Part shown: piece after piece, positions 35,631 to 44,687 of the stretch
How positions within the stretch are numbered: the first letter of the stretch is position 1
How the letters are laid out: each line of letters opens with the position of its first letter
Source: Lacisediminihabitans changchengi
GTDB lineage: Bacteria; Actinomycetota; Actinomycetes; Actinomycetales; Microbacteriaceae
DNA length: 64,000 nucleotides
NCBI RefSeq assembly: GCF_016634425.1
Contig: NZ_JAEPES010000001.1
Location: 999,183 to 1,063,182 of the forward strand
Direction: 5' to 3'
Made by a program: the position numbers and the translations under genes
The notes under the pieces: model-generated
What the model was told of the DNA's origin: nothing
Seen by the model: only the letters and a program-made list of their open reading frames with translations
Databases searched by the model: none

Positions 35631-36512
35631 ATGGCACGCGACGAGTCTGAGATCTCCGCGATCGCGGAAGACCTGTACTCGCTGATGCCGCGGGACTTCA
35701 TCGCCCGCCGTAACGAGCGTGCGAAGGCCCTCGAAAAACCTCTGGCGGCAGCCGTTCGGGCACTGACGAAGCCGACCCCGGCGGCATGGCTGGTCAATCA
35801 GGTGAGCAGGCACCACCGCGAGGAGCTCGACATCGCCATCGCGCTCGGCACCGACCTGCAGCACGCCCAGGGCAACGCCGATCGCGTAAGCATCCAACGC
35901 CTCAGCAAGCAGCATCGTGAAGTAGTCAGGAAGCTGGCGGCGCGGGCGCGCGAACTCGGTGCAGAAGCCGCGGTGTCGACCTCGGCACCTGTACTCGACG
36001 AGGTGGCGCAGACGTTTTCTGCCGCCATGTCGGATGCGGCGGCGGCCGCAGCGGTGCGGTCCGGCATCCTGATCAGGTCGTTGCAATCCACCGGGCTGGA
36101 GCCGGTGGATCTCGAGGGTTCACTCGCACTGCCCGACCTCGTGGGCGCCATCGCCGTGCGGAGTGCACCATCGGCAACGTGGGCGTCGGCAACGGCCGAC
36201 CGCCGCGCGGCAGCGGAGCGGCAGCGAGTCGCCGAGGAGAGCCTGGACCAGAGACAAAAAAGCGGACGAGAACAAAGTCGAGAACAGAAACGAAAACAGA
36301 CACAAGCACAGAGTCGAGAACAGACACGGGAACGCGAACGCGAACGTGCGCTTGCAGAACTCCAGCGGCGCCTTGCTCGCGTGCAGGAGTCGGTCGAACG
36401 GGCGAGTCGGCAACTGACCGAGATCGACGACGCACGAGAACAGAAGACGGCACAACTCGACGCCGCGCGCGATGAACTCGCGCACCTGCACCGACAGATC
36501 GATGCGCTGTAG
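35631..36512 (+). CDS. Coiled-coil hypothetical protein
   Basis: 293 residues. The N-terminal half is helical, with PRDFIARRNERAKALEKPLA, KPTPAAWLVNQVSRHH and SIQRLSKQHREVVRKL. A middle stretch is followed by a long charged coiled coil, REQSREQKRKQTQAQSREQ, REREREALAELQRRLARVQ and LDAARDELAHLHRQIDAL, made partly by short repeats rich in Gln/Arg/Glu. The function is unknown; I have seen this kind of protein in Actinobacteria without a role. The start ATG 35631 is the first in frame. Confidence 0.65.
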   Translation: MARDESEISAIAEDLYSLMPRDFIARRNERAKALEKPLAAAVRALTKPTPAAWLVNQVSRHHREELDIAIALGTDLQHAQGNADRVSIQRLSKQHREVVRKLAARARELGAEAAVSTSAPVLDEVAQTFSAAMSDAAAAAAVRSGILIRSLQSTGLEPVDLEGSLALPDLVGAIAVRSAPSATWASATADRRAAAERQRVAEESLDQRQKSGREQSREQKRKQTQAQSREQTRERERERALAELQRRLARVQESVERASRQLTEIDDAREQKTAQLDAARDELAHLHRQIDAL

Positions 36513-36530
36513 TCGTCGTGGCTGACCAAC

Positions 36531-37037
36531 GTGGCTGACCATGCGGCGCGGGAGCACAGCGCGGGCATCCTTCCTTTTCGGATGCTCGGTGCTGACCTCG
36601 AGGTGTACCTGGGTCACATGGGTGGCCCGTATTGGTCGCGCAAGGATGCCGCGGCCTGGTCGGTCATCAAGGGCGGACTCGAAGCGGGGGAGACGCCTCT
36701 GCGGGCGGCACTCCGAGAGTTCAGAGAAGAGACCGGCATTGCCGCCCCGTCGGTCGACTACCGCCTACTGGGAGAGTTCACGCAGCCTTCCCGCAAGATC
36801 GTGACGGTGTTCGTCGCTCAGATCGACGACCTCCCGGTCGCGCTCTGCGGCAACACCTTCGACATCGAATGGCCACCGCGCTCCGGCCATCTGCAGAGCT
36901 TCCCCGAGATCGACCGCGGCGGATGGTTCGGACTCGAGGTCGCCCGCAGCAAGCTCTTGCGCGGGCTCGTGCCGGTCATCGATGCCCTCGCCTTTCTGCG
37001 TCCGGCGCAAGGCCCGCGCGACATACCGCCGCACTGA
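36531..37037 (+). CDS. NUDIX hydrolase
   Basis: 168 residues from GTG 36531. The Nudix box is GGLEAGETPLRAALREFREE followed by TGI, with its REFREE catalytic core. SAGILPFRM and YLGHMGGPYWSRK before it are typical of the NUDIX fold, and WSVIKGG leads into the box. Such proteins hydrolyse nucleoside diphosphate derivatives; the substrate is not known. It begins 18 bp after the coiled-coil gene and ends 24 bp before the oppositely oriented FetB-like gene. Confidence 0.92.
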   Translation: MADHAAREHSAGILPFRMLGADLEVYLGHMGGPYWSRKDAAAWSVIKGGLEAGETPLRAALREFREETGIAAPSVDYRLLGEFTQPSRKIVTVFVAQIDDLPVALCGNTFDIEWPPRSGHLQSFPEIDRGGWFGLEVARSKLLRGLVPVIDALAFLRPAQGPRDIPPH

Positions 37038-37061
37038 CCCAGGCCGCCCTGACTCAGAGGG

Positions 37062-37880
37062 TCAGTGCGCGGCGTCGGATCGCGCGAGATCGGACCGCGA
37101 AGGCGCGGTGATTGCCGGCCCGAGCAGCGACCGACCGCCCAACGGGCTCTCCTCCAGGGGAAGTACTTCCGGCGCGCCGAAAACGAGGGTGAACAGCGCC
37201 ACCGTGATGGCTCCGGCGGCGAGGATGGCCGCCAGCACGATGAGCTGAAACTCCGCCGCCTCCAACGGCGAGGCGCCGGCGAATACCGCCCCGACAAAGG
37301 CACCGGGGAGTGTCACGATTCCGGTGGTACGAGTCTGATCGGTCGACGGGATGAGCGCGGTAGAGGCCGCCGCGCGTACCGCTCGCAGTGCCGCGCGCCT
37401 GCTGGTCGCTCCCACCGACAGCCAGGCTTCGATCTCCTCGCGCTGCGCGAGGATCAGGCCGCCAAGCGACCGTCCCATCAGCGTCGAGACCGTCATCGTG
37501 TTTCCGACGATGATTCCGCCGACCGCCAGAACGTACCGCGGTGAGAACTCGACGGCGCCGGTGACAAAGACCAGAGAGGTCGGCACCGCGGCCGCGATCA
37601 CGACGGTTGCAGCGAGCACGGGAAGGTAGCGCCGCGGCAGACGCAGCCGCCGGAACACGACCCAGGTGGCGGCCACGACCATCACCAGCAGGAAGACCGC
37701 CACCCACAGCGTGCTGGTGATCACCCCGTGCAGAATCACGGTGAGGACTCCGAGCTGGAGCGCGGCCCGCAGCACCGCCCATGGCTGCAACCACGGATGC
37801 TCGAGTCGCAGGGCGAGCACGATCACCAGGGTCACGGCCGTCAGCGATGCGACGGCGATGAGGGTCACCCAGATGCTCAC
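37062..37880 (-). CDS. FetB-like (UPF0014) membrane permease
   Basis: 272 residues from a GTG at 37880, with several membrane segments. It has the family motif LPGAFVGAVFAGASPLEAAE, and EIEAWLSVGATSRRA, as in the UPF0014/FetB permeases. In E. coli FetB works with an ATPase FetA to export iron; no FetA-type ATPase is adjacent here. It follows the iron-siderophore binding protein gene by 73 bp on the same strand, so it could be in the iron-regulated transcript. Confidence 0.85.
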   Translation of the reverse strand: MSIWVTLIAVASLTAVTLVIVLALRLEHPWLQPWAVLRAALQLGVLTVILHGVITSTLWVAVFLLVMVVAATWVVFRRLRLPRRYLPVLAATVVIAAAVPTSLVFVTGAVEFSPRYVLAVGGIIVGNTMTVSTLMGRSLGGLILAQREEIEAWLSVGATSRRAALRAVRAAASTALIPSTDQTRTTGIVTLPGAFVGAVFAGASPLEAAEFQLIVLAAILAAGAITVALFTLVFGAPEVLPLEESPLGGRSLLGPAITAPSRSDLARSDAAH

Positions 37881-37953
37881 GATCGATTACATCACGGCAT
37901 GCCTGGCTCACGCAGATCCGTGCGCAGTACCTGCGAACTCAACGCCAGATCGC

Positions 37954-38961
37954 TCAGACGTTTTTCGAGTCGCGCAGAATCTTCGCCAGCTCGGTGATGT
38001 GCTTGGCCTGTGAGGCGTAGTCGAGAGCGGCAGAGTTCCAGGCGTGGATCTGGCCGGTCTTCAGAGCGGGACTGGAAGCGAAGGTCGCTTGGTCGAGCAG
38101 GTCCTTCTTCTGGAACCCCTCGACGTTGACCAGCAGCACGTCCCCGGTCATCATCTGGGCGGCATTTTCCCAGCTGTACTTGTCCCAGTAGTACTCGCCG
38201 TCGGGGTGCAGATCGGTGAATTTCACGCCGAGGCTCCGATAAAGCTCAGTCTCCGGCTCATCGCCGGGTTTGACCACATAGACACCGTCGGCATCGGCGT
38301 ACATCTGAGTGACTTCGAGCTTTGTCTGCGCGGCCGCGGCCCTGAGATCGGCCGCCGCGGAGTCGTATTTCTTCTTCGCCGCGGCGATCGTGTCAGGGTC
38401 GGCTCCGAGAGCGGTGGCGAGCTTGTTGACGCTCGTGATCACGTCACTACCCTTGCCACCGACCTTGATCGCGACGATGGGAGCGATCTTCTCCAGCTGG
38501 GTCTGCTGTTCCTTGTCGGCCAGGCTGTAGTAGGGCTCATCCTTATTAATGGTGCCCTTGCGGTCGGTCGGGTAGACGCCCGCGACGATCAGGTCTGGCG
38601 CAGCCTCGGCCAGCTTCTCGAGGTCGATTTCGCCATAGCTGTTACCGACGATGGCGGTCGAGGAGATGTCGTAGTCGGCGAAACGGTCATCGCTCGCGAC
38701 CGCGACGCGACCAAAGACCGCGACCGGCTTCACTCCCGTACTGAGCAGCCCGAGGGCGTAGTCGGCGTAGCTGGCGATGCGCTTCGGCTGGTGATCGAGG
38801 GTCACCGTCTTTCCGGTGTCGTCGGTGAAGCTCCACGACGACGAACCGGCGTTGCCGCCAGAAACGGAGTCGGATGTCGCGCTACAGCCGACGAGACTGA
38901 CGATCGCGAGGAGGGGGGCGAGCAGGAGAACGGAGCGGCGCACGGCCTTGGTTGGGGTCAC
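37954..38961 (-). CDS. Iron-siderophore ABC transporter substrate-binding lipoprotein
   Basis: 335 residues. A lipoprotein signal LAIVSLVGCSA ends at the lipid-modified Cys. The mature protein begins SWSFTDDTGKTVTLDHQPKR, typical of FecB/FhuD-like binding proteins, and has ADYALGLLSTGVKPVAVFGR and a long bridging helix. The start is GTG at 38961. A DtxR/IdeR-like operator ends just 5 bp upstream, so this transcript is probably leaderless. It should bind ferric siderophore outside the cell for the permeases at 39.9-41.9 kb. Confidence 0.92.
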   Translation of the reverse strand: MTPTKAVRRSVLLLAPLLAIVSLVGCSATSDSVSGGNAGSSSWSFTDDTGKTVTLDHQPKRIASYADYALGLLSTGVKPVAVFGRVAVASDDRFADYDISSTAIVGNSYGEIDLEKLAEAAPDLIVAGVYPTDRKGTINKDEPYYSLADKEQQTQLEKIAPIVAIKVGGKGSDVITSVNKLATALGADPDTIAAAKKKYDSAAADLRAAAAQTKLEVTQMYADADGVYVVKPGDEPETELYRSLGVKFTDLHPDGEYYWDKYSWENAAQMMTGDVLLVNVEGFQKKDLLDQATFASSPALKTGQIHAWNSAALDYASQAKHITELAKILRDSKNV

Positions 38962-38966
38962 AAAAC

Positions 38967-38985
38967 TTAGGTTAGCCTACCCTTA
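38967..38985 (-). promoter_or_regulatory. DtxR/IdeR-like iron box upstream of the binding-protein gene
   Basis: TTAGGTTAGCCTACCCTTA agrees with the DtxR/IdeR consensus TTAGGTTAGSCTAACCTAA at 17 of 19 positions. It ends 5 bp before the GTG of the binding protein gene. Iron-loaded DtxR/IdeR bound here would block transcription. Confidence 0.88.
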
Positions 38986-39052
38986 TCTTGCTGCGCGACC
39001 GGGAGGCTCATCGTCGGACTGGAGCAAATGGACTGGAGCGAATGGGCTCGAT

Positions 39053-39904
39053 CTACGGGAGTAGAGCGAAACCGGAGGTGGTCTCCGCGCGCACGGCAGG
39101 AACCACGAGCGGCGTTCCGCTGCTGGGATCGGGCACCACCAACGCGTCAAGGTCGAAGGCAGAGCGCAAGATCTCGGGGGTGAGTACCTCCCATGGCGTG
39201 CCGTCGGCGAGCACCCTGCCCCGCCCGACCGCCACGAGCCGGTCTGAATACCGCCCGGCCAGCGACAGATCGTGCAGCACCATCACGACCGTCGCGCCCC
39301 GTTCGCGGTTGATCGAGCGCACCAGCTCGAGTAGGTCGAGCTGATGGCTGAGATCGAGAAAGGTGGTCGGCTCGTCGAGCAGGATCGTGGGGGACTCCTG
39401 AGCGAGAACAAGGGCGACCCAGGCACGCTGGAGCTGCCCGCCCGAGAGCGAGCCGACATCCCGGGCAGCCAGGTCGGAGAGTCCGGTCGCCGCGAGCGCC
39501 GCATCGATCACCTCGGCATCGCTGGAGGTCCATGACTTCAACAGGCTCTGATGCGGATGCCGCCCGCGCGACACGAGATCACGCACGCTAGTGGCCGACG
39601 GAGTGAGCGGCTTCTGGGGCAGGATCGCGAGCCGACGGGCCACCTCCCGGGTCGCGTACTCGCGCACCGGGCGCCCGTCCAGATACACGGTGCCCGTACT
39701 CGGCATCAGGATTCGCCCGAACGCCTTCAGCAGGGTCGACTTTCCGCTGCCGTTGGCGCCGATCAGGGTCGTGACCTTACCGGCCTCGATGCTGAGATGG
39801 AGTCCTTCGAACACCACCGAGCGCTCGTACGACAGAGTGATGTCGCGCACCTCGATGGCAGCATGTCGAGCGGGCCGATGAGTACTCGTAAGAGTTTCGG
39901 TCAC
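39053..39904 (-). CDS. Iron-siderophore ABC transporter ATP-binding protein (FecE type)
   Basis: 283 residues. Walker A GANGSGKST, Q-loop ILPQKP, the signature SLSGGQLQRAWVALVL and Walker B TILLDEPTTFLDLSHQ, then a switch His in VMVLHDLSLA. The DLSHQLDLLELV region after Walker B is typical of the FecE/FhuC class of siderophore importers. The ATG at 39904 overlaps the stop of the permease gene (ATGA). It is the third gene of the perm1-perm2-ATPase operon. Confidence 0.95.
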   Translation of the reverse strand: MTETLTSTHRPARHAAIEVRDITLSYERSVVFEGLHLSIEAGKVTTLIGANGSGKSTLLKAFGRILMPSTGTVYLDGRPVREYATREVARRLAILPQKPLTPSATSVRDLVSRGRHPHQSLLKSWTSSDAEVIDAALAATGLSDLAARDVGSLSGGQLQRAWVALVLAQESPTILLDEPTTFLDLSHQLDLLELVRSINRERGATVVMVLHDLSLAGRYSDRLVAVGRGRVLADGTPWEVLTPEILRSAFDLDALVVPDPSSGTPLVVPAVRAETTSGFALLP

Positions 39905-40953
39905 AGTTTCTCCCGTTCAGTTCGTCGAGTGAGCAGCCAGATGAGATAGGGGGCGCCGATGATCGCGGTAATGATGCCGACCGGCACCTCGCCGGGCAGC
40001 ACGCCGCGGCCCAGAGCATCGCCACCGGTCACGATGATGGCGCCGACCAGCCCAGCTGCGAGCAACGGAGGACGCCCGGTTCGAGTGAGCCTGCGAGCGA
40101 TCTGCGGTGCGACGAAGGCGACGAACTCCACCGGACCGCTCGCCGAAACAGCGGCAGCGGTGAGCACCACCGCGCAGGCGATGACCAGCAGTCGATGGCG
40201 CTGCACCACCACACCGAGGCTGGTCGAGATCTCATCGCCGAGCTGCGTGATCTCGAGGTTCGCCGATTGCGTGAGCGCGATGGGCAGGATTACCGCAAGA
40301 CAGATCAGAACGGGCCAGACGCTGGCCCAGGAGACACCGGAGAGGCTGCCGACCAGCCATTGCGCGGCCGCGGCTGCCTCGGTGATTTTGGCGTGCGCGA
40401 TGAGGTAGCTGGTGACGCCGCCGAGGGCCGCGGTTGCCCCGATTCCGATCAGAATCAGACGGTAGCTATCGACGCCAGATCTCCAGGCGAGGCCATAGAC
40501 GACGGCGGAGGTGATCATGGCTCCGAGCACCGCTACCGCGGGGAGCCCCAGGGAGAGAAGACCGGCTCCGACCGAATAACTCCCGCCGGCGAGCACAATG
40601 GCGGCCACGGCTCCGAGGCTCGCCCCGGAGGTGACTCCGAGGATGTCCGGGGTCGCGAGCGGATTGCGAGCGAAGGTCTGCGTGAGGGCGCCGGCCAGCC
40701 CGAGTGCGGCGCCGACAAGCAAACCCGCCACGACGCGGGGCAGGCGCAGCTCGACGACGATCAGCTGCTGTCCGGGCGTGCCGGCGCCGATGAGTGTACG
40801 CACGACATCTGCCCCCGTCAGCGAGGACGAGCCAGCGACCACGCCCCACAGAGCGATCACGAGAACCGCAACCAGGCACAGCAGCGTCACGACGACGACC
40901 CGGCTCTGTCGGCGCGTCACCGCAGCGGGCTTCGCCTCCCGCAGCGCCGTCAC
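39901..40953 (-). CDS. FecCD-family siderophore ABC permease (second)
   Basis: 350 residues from a GTG at 40953, overlapping the previous gene's stop (GTGA). Residues 30-50 are the first helix; LPRVVAGLLVGAALGLAGAL, then NPLATPDILGVTSGASLGAV, is the FecCD signature. SASGPVEFVAFVAPQIARRL is the conserved ATPase-facing motif. About ten membrane helices are expected. It makes a heterodimer with the permease upstream. Confidence 0.94.
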   Translation of the reverse strand: MTALREAKPAAVTRRQSRVVVVTLLCLVAVLVIALWGVVAGSSSLTGADVVRTLIGAGTPGQQLIVVELRLPRVVAGLLVGAALGLAGALTQTFARNPLATPDILGVTSGASLGAVAAIVLAGGSYSVGAGLLSLGLPAVAVLGAMITSAVVYGLAWRSGVDSYRLILIGIGATAALGGVTSYLIAHAKITEAAAAAQWLVGSLSGVSWASVWPVLICLAVILPIALTQSANLEITQLGDEISTSLGVVVQRHRLLVIACAVVLTAAAVSASGPVEFVAFVAPQIARRLTRTGRPPLLAAGLVGAIIVTGGDALGRGVLPGEVPVGIITAIIGAPYLIWLLTRRTEREKL

Positions 40954-41957
40954 AGCGTCGCCATCCGTGCGCGTCTCACGATCACGATGAACACGACTCC
41001 GCCGAGCACAGCGAGTACGACCCCCACGGAGACCTCCGCGGTGCCACCGATGAGACGTCCGACGACGTCGCAGGCGAGCAGCACACACGAACCGATCAGG
41101 CCGGATGCGGGGAGCAGCCACCGATGGTCGCCGCCGATCGCTGCGCGCGCGACGTGTGGCGCTGTGAGGCCGACGAAACCGATTGGTCCGGTGATCGCGA
41201 CGGCGCTGGCGGTCAGCAAGGTGATCGCCGCCAACCCGACAATCCGGGCGCGAACGAGGTTCTCGCCGAGCCCGCTGGCCATCTCGGCGCCCAGGGCGAG
41301 GGCGTTGAGAGAGCGGACATTGGCGACGGCACAGATGATGCCCAGCCCGGCAAAGATGAGGGCCGCGTCCACCCCGGCCAGGCTGCGACCGGAGAGCGAC
41401 CCGACCACCCAGATGCGGTAGGCGGCCAGAGTCGTCTCGTCGGACAGGACTAGAAACGATGTCAGTGCGATCAACAGCGCCGAGACCGCCGTTCCCGCGA
41501 TCGCCAGCGGGACAGGGCTCGAGAGCCCGGTGCCGAGCGCGGCGACGGAGAACACCACGATGCTTGCCACCACCGCGCCGGCGAGGGCAAGCCATAGCGT
41601 GGTGAGCACTGAACTCGTTCCGAGCACGTAGACCCCGATGACGACGGCGAGACTCGCGCCGGCCGAGACGCCGAAGATGCCGGGGTCGGCAAGCGGATTG
41701 CGGGTCTGTCCCTGCATGACAGCGCCGGCGACGCCGAGGCAGAATCCAACGAGCAGGCCGAGCACGGTGCGCGGAACGCGGGAGCCCCAGACGACGTCCC
41801 CAACATCCCGAGCGGGATCGAGCAGACCGGTCACCACCGCGGTGGGACTGATCAGATTGCTGCCGAGAATCAGGCTGACCACCGCGATGAGCGCGACCCC
41901 CGCAGTGAGTGCACCGAGCACGAGCGCACGCTGGTGGTGGGCTGAGGATCGGTACAC
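40950..41957 (-). CDS. FecCD-family siderophore ABC permease (first)
   Basis: 335 residues from the GTG at 41957. VPRTVLGLLVGFCLGVAGAV, NPLADPGIFGVSAGASLAVV and ITGPIGFVGLTAPHVAR are FecCD signatures like those in its partner. It is the first gene of the iron importer operon. A DtxR-like box ends 4 bp before the GTG, so the transcript is probably leaderless here as well. The neighbouring MFS gene is divergent. Confidence 0.94.
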   Translation of the reverse strand: MYRSSAHHQRALVLGALTAGVALIAVVSLILGSNLISPTAVVTGLLDPARDVGDVVWGSRVPRTVLGLLVGFCLGVAGAVMQGQTRNPLADPGIFGVSAGASLAVVIGVYVLGTSSVLTTLWLALAGAVVASIVVFSVAALGTGLSSPVPLAIAGTAVSALLIALTSFLVLSDETTLAAYRIWVVGSLSGRSLAGVDAALIFAGLGIICAVANVRSLNALALGAEMASGLGENLVRARIVGLAAITLLTASAVAITGPIGFVGLTAPHVARAAIGGDHRWLLPASGLIGSCVLLACDVVGRLIGGTAEVSVGVVLAVLGGVVFIVIVRRARMATL

Positions 41958-41961
41958 CGTG

Positions 41962-41980
41962 TAAGCGTAGCCTTACCTAA
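41962..41980 (-). promoter_or_regulatory. DtxR/IdeR-like iron box upstream of the permease operon
   Basis: On the minus strand TTAGGTAAGGCTACGCTTA agrees with the consensus at about 15 of 19 positions. It lies 4 bp before the GTG of the first permease, in the same arrangement as the box before the binding protein gene. Confidence 0.8.
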
Positions 41981-42130
41981 CTTGCACATCCTGACGGTGA
42001 CCCCGTCCGTGCCCCTCACTCGAATCGGCATTTCCCGCAGTCTGGCGCCCTTTTCGTGTAACTTTTCGCCACGAGGAAAGTTCCCTCGCCCGCAGTGGCA
42101 CTCATGGCATTCGAATCCGAGGGGAGCCGG

Positions 42131-43750
42131 ATGATGTCGCTCAAAGGCAGCCCATCCACATCAGTCTCCGCGTGGGCGCCGATGGCGATCACCGCGTTCC
42201 GCGTGCTCTGGTTCGCCCAGCTCGGAAGCAACATCGGCAGCTGGATGCAGACCGTCGGCGCCCAGTGGTATTTGGTCGAAGGCGCAGCCAGCGCCACGAT
42301 CATCGCCCTCGTCCAGACCGCGAGTCTCGCACCCGCGATCGTCTTCTCTCTCCCCGCCGGAGTACTCGCGGATTCACTGGATCGCCGGAAACTCCTGATC
42401 TGGGGGTCCGCAATCAGCGGGGTTATCGCCGCGGCTCTTACCGTCGTCGCAGCGCTGAACGACCTGACGGTGTGGGCGATCCTCGCATTCACCTTCGTGC
42501 TCGGCATCACCTCGACGCTCACGTCGCCAGCCTGGCAGGCGATCCAGCCCGAACTGGTGCCGAGGTCGCTCATCGGGGCCTCCTCGGCGCTCGGTGGAAT
42601 CACGGTCAATGGGGCTCGAGCGGTCGGCCCCGCCCTTGCCGGGGTCATCCTTTCCGTCTTTGGCGCACCGGTCGTCTTCGGAATCAACGCGCTGAGTTTC
42701 GCGGCCGCGGCGTTGGCCCTGCTCTGGTGGAAGCGTCCACCTCAGCCCGGTCTCGACGATCGGGAGCCGTTCGGTGCGGCACTTCGCGCTGGCGTGCGGT
42801 ACGTCGCATCCGCTCGCCTGGTGCGTCGAATACTGGCGCGATCCGCCCTGTTCGCCATGCCGGCGAGCGCTCTGTGGGCCCTGCTGCCGGTGACAGCGAC
42901 CCGGCTCGAACTGGACTCGAGCGGATACGGGCTTCTCTTGGGTGCTCTGGGCGCCGGCGCAGTGTTGGGCATCTTCGCGCTCCCGGCCGCTCGCAAGCGC
43001 TTCTCCGACAATGTCGTGATCGCGGCGAGCGCCGCGTTGTTCGCCGTGGGAACGATCGCCGCCGCGGTTCTGCCCTTTCTGCCTGCCCTGGTGCTGCTGG
43101 TGCTCGCCGGTCTCGCCTGGATCGGCACGCTGACCGTGCTCAACGCCTCACTCCAGCTCACCCTCCCGCAGTGGGTGCGCTCGCGCGGCGCGTCCGTATA
43201 CATCCTGGTGTTCATGGGCACGATGGCTCTGGGCTCATTCGTCTGGGGGCTTATCGCCGAATGGCTCGGCACCACCGTGGCCCTGACCACATCGGCCGCG
43301 CTGCTCGTTCTCGTCGCGGCCAGCGTTCGCGTCGCACCACTCCTCCCGGGCACCGGAACAATCGATCGCACCATCAGCTCGACGCTCCCTACCCCCTCCC
43401 TCGTCTTCGAGCCCGCACCTACCGACGGTCCGGTGGTGGTGCAGGTGTCGTACACCGTGCGCCCCGACGCAGTCGACGACTTCCGTTCCGCCATGCGCCT
43501 GGTCGAGGGCTCCCGCAGGCGCACCGGTGGTTCGCGCTGGCGCCTCTATAGAAGCGGCGAGACGGCGGATGTCTTCCTCGAATCGTTCGTCGTTCCCTCC
43601 TGGGGAGAGTTCCGGCGGCAACAGTCCGAACGGCTCACCGGCAGGGACCGCGAGATGCGCGATGCGGCGGTCGCGTTCAGCACCACCGCCCCAACCGAAC
43701 AGCATTTCTTTCCAGCGTCCGATCTCCGTTCCCACCACGAACGCACCTGA
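42131..43750 (+). CDS. MFS transporter (MFS_3/transmembrane secretion effector type)
   Basis: 539 residues from the ATG at 42131, which is preceded by GAGGGGAGCC. The first half has QLGSNIGSWMQTVGAQWYLV and LPAGVLADSLDRRKLL, with the MFS loop motif. About twelve helices run to ~residue 400. A C-terminal soluble domain (VVVQVSYTVRPDAVDDFRSA, then DVFLESFVVPSWGEF) is characteristic of this MFS branch. Some members export siderophores or drugs, and the gene is next to the iron operon; its substrate here is not known. Confidence 0.88.
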   Translation: MMSLKGSPSTSVSAWAPMAITAFRVLWFAQLGSNIGSWMQTVGAQWYLVEGAASATIIALVQTASLAPAIVFSLPAGVLADSLDRRKLLIWGSAISGVIAAALTVVAALNDLTVWAILAFTFVLGITSTLTSPAWQAIQPELVPRSLIGASSALGGITVNGARAVGPALAGVILSVFGAPVVFGINALSFAAAALALLWWKRPPQPGLDDREPFGAALRAGVRYVASARLVRRILARSALFAMPASALWALLPVTATRLELDSSGYGLLLGALGAGAVLGIFALPAARKRFSDNVVIAASAALFAVGTIAAAVLPFLPALVLLVLAGLAWIGTLTVLNASLQLTLPQWVRSRGASVYILVFMGTMALGSFVWGLIAEWLGTTVALTTSAALLVLVAASVRVAPLLPGTGTIDRTISSTLPTPSLVFEPAPTDGPVVVQVSYTVRPDAVDDFRSAMRLVEGSRRRTGGSRWRLYRSGETADVFLESFVVPSWGEFRRQQSERLTGRDREMRDAAVAFSTTAPTEQHFFPASDLRSHHERT

Positions 43751-43789
43751 TCGCCAGCAGACCCACGCGTTACCCTCGGCCGTACAGCC

Positions 43790-44236
43790 CTAGGGCTGCC
43801 AGACCATCAGCACCGTGATCGCCACCAAACCGAGCGTCGTAGCTCCCGAGGCTGCGGCGACGGCGCGATAGGCGCGCATCGACCGGTGCGGCGTCGACTG
43901 TGGCGAGGTGAGTCGGTCCGCCTCATTGCGCAGCAGAGGGACGGTGACGAACAGACTGAGGCTGGTCGCGACGAGGTAGATGATGACGGATGCCGCCACC
44001 CACGGAGTCAGAACCGTCAGCTGCTCCTTCGATCTGGCCGTCGCCAGCACGCCGAATCCCAGCACGACCACGACGAGCGAGAGCAGGCTGAAAAGACGGG
44101 TCGCCCTGCTGATCGAGTCGAGCCGCCCAGCGTTCGCGGCGCGGACTTCGCGTAGTCCCATCATCGGCAGTATCGCCATGGGTCCGATTACGAACATTGC
44201 CGCGACGACATGTGCGACGAGAAGGAGGGTCGACAT
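43790..44236 (-). CDS. Small four-helix membrane protein (DUF2269-like)
   Basis: 148 residues, with membrane segments at about residues 1-25, 48-68, 80-100 and 128-146. It begins MSTLLLVAHVVAAMFVIGPM, which resembles DUF2269-type small membrane proteins; this assignment is tentative. The ATG at 44236 lies 7 bp after the stop of the PPOX-like gene, so it ends the operon that starts with the universal stress proteins at 46461. Confidence 0.65.
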   Translation of the reverse strand: MSTLLLVAHVVAAMFVIGPMAILPMMGLREVRAANAGRLDSISRATRLFSLLSLVVVVLGFGVLATARSKEQLTVLTPWVAASVIIYLVATSLSLFVTVPLLRNEADRLTSPQSTPHRSMRAYRAVAAASGATTLGLVAITVLMVWQP

Positions 44237-44243
44237 TCCTGGC

Positions 44244-44687
44244 TCAGCCGATCGACGCGGCGGACACTACCGCTTGGGGCTCGCGTCGTGGGGAGCGACG
44301 GAATCGCCTCCCGGTCACCGAGAGCGGCTGGATTCGAATGTAATTCCACTTGTCGCCGGACAGGTACGACGCCAGTTCCATTACGCCAGAGGATTCGATC
44401 TCCGAGTCGGAGTTGACGCGGTGGGCCGTTCCCCGGATGACCACGCTCCAGCGCTGGCGTGAGTAGATGCCATCCGCTTCGAAGGCCACCGCGGGATCGA
44501 CGCCGAGCGCGGCGAGCTTGTCGCCCGGCGCGCTCCGGAAATACAGGACGCCATCGCCGACCAGGTAATTCAGCGGGACGATATCGGGAGAGCCGTCGCT
44601 CATCAGTGCAAGGCGGCCGAGGTCGGTCGTGCGAAGGAGTGACCAACATTCCTCCGCGTCGAGTTGTGTGGCGTCAGCGGTCTGCAT
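44244..44687 (-). CDS. PPOX-like flavin-binding protein (first of two)
   Basis: 147 residues. EECWSLLRTTDLGRLALMSD and DIVPLNYLVGDGVLYFRSAP, then AVAFEADGIYSRQRWSVVIRG, are the pattern of the pyridoxamine-oxidase-like split-barrel family that binds FMN or related flavins. A similar protein at 49138 is also in this region. The ATG at 44687 overlaps the stop of the stress protein gene by one base, TGATG, so the two are coupled. Its substrate is unknown. Confidence 0.85.
   Translation of the reverse strand: MQTADATQLDAEECWSLLRTTDLGRLALMSDGSPDIVPLNYLVGDGVLYFRSAPGDKLAALGVDPAVAFEADGIYSRQRWSVVIRGTAHRVNSDSEIESSGVMELASYLSGDKWNYIRIQPLSVTGRRFRRSPRREPQAVVSAASIG

Noticed and set aside
43643-43660. GGGACCGCGAG in the MFS gene as a box
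   Set aside because: Only the left half matches; it is inside a coding sequence far from any start.
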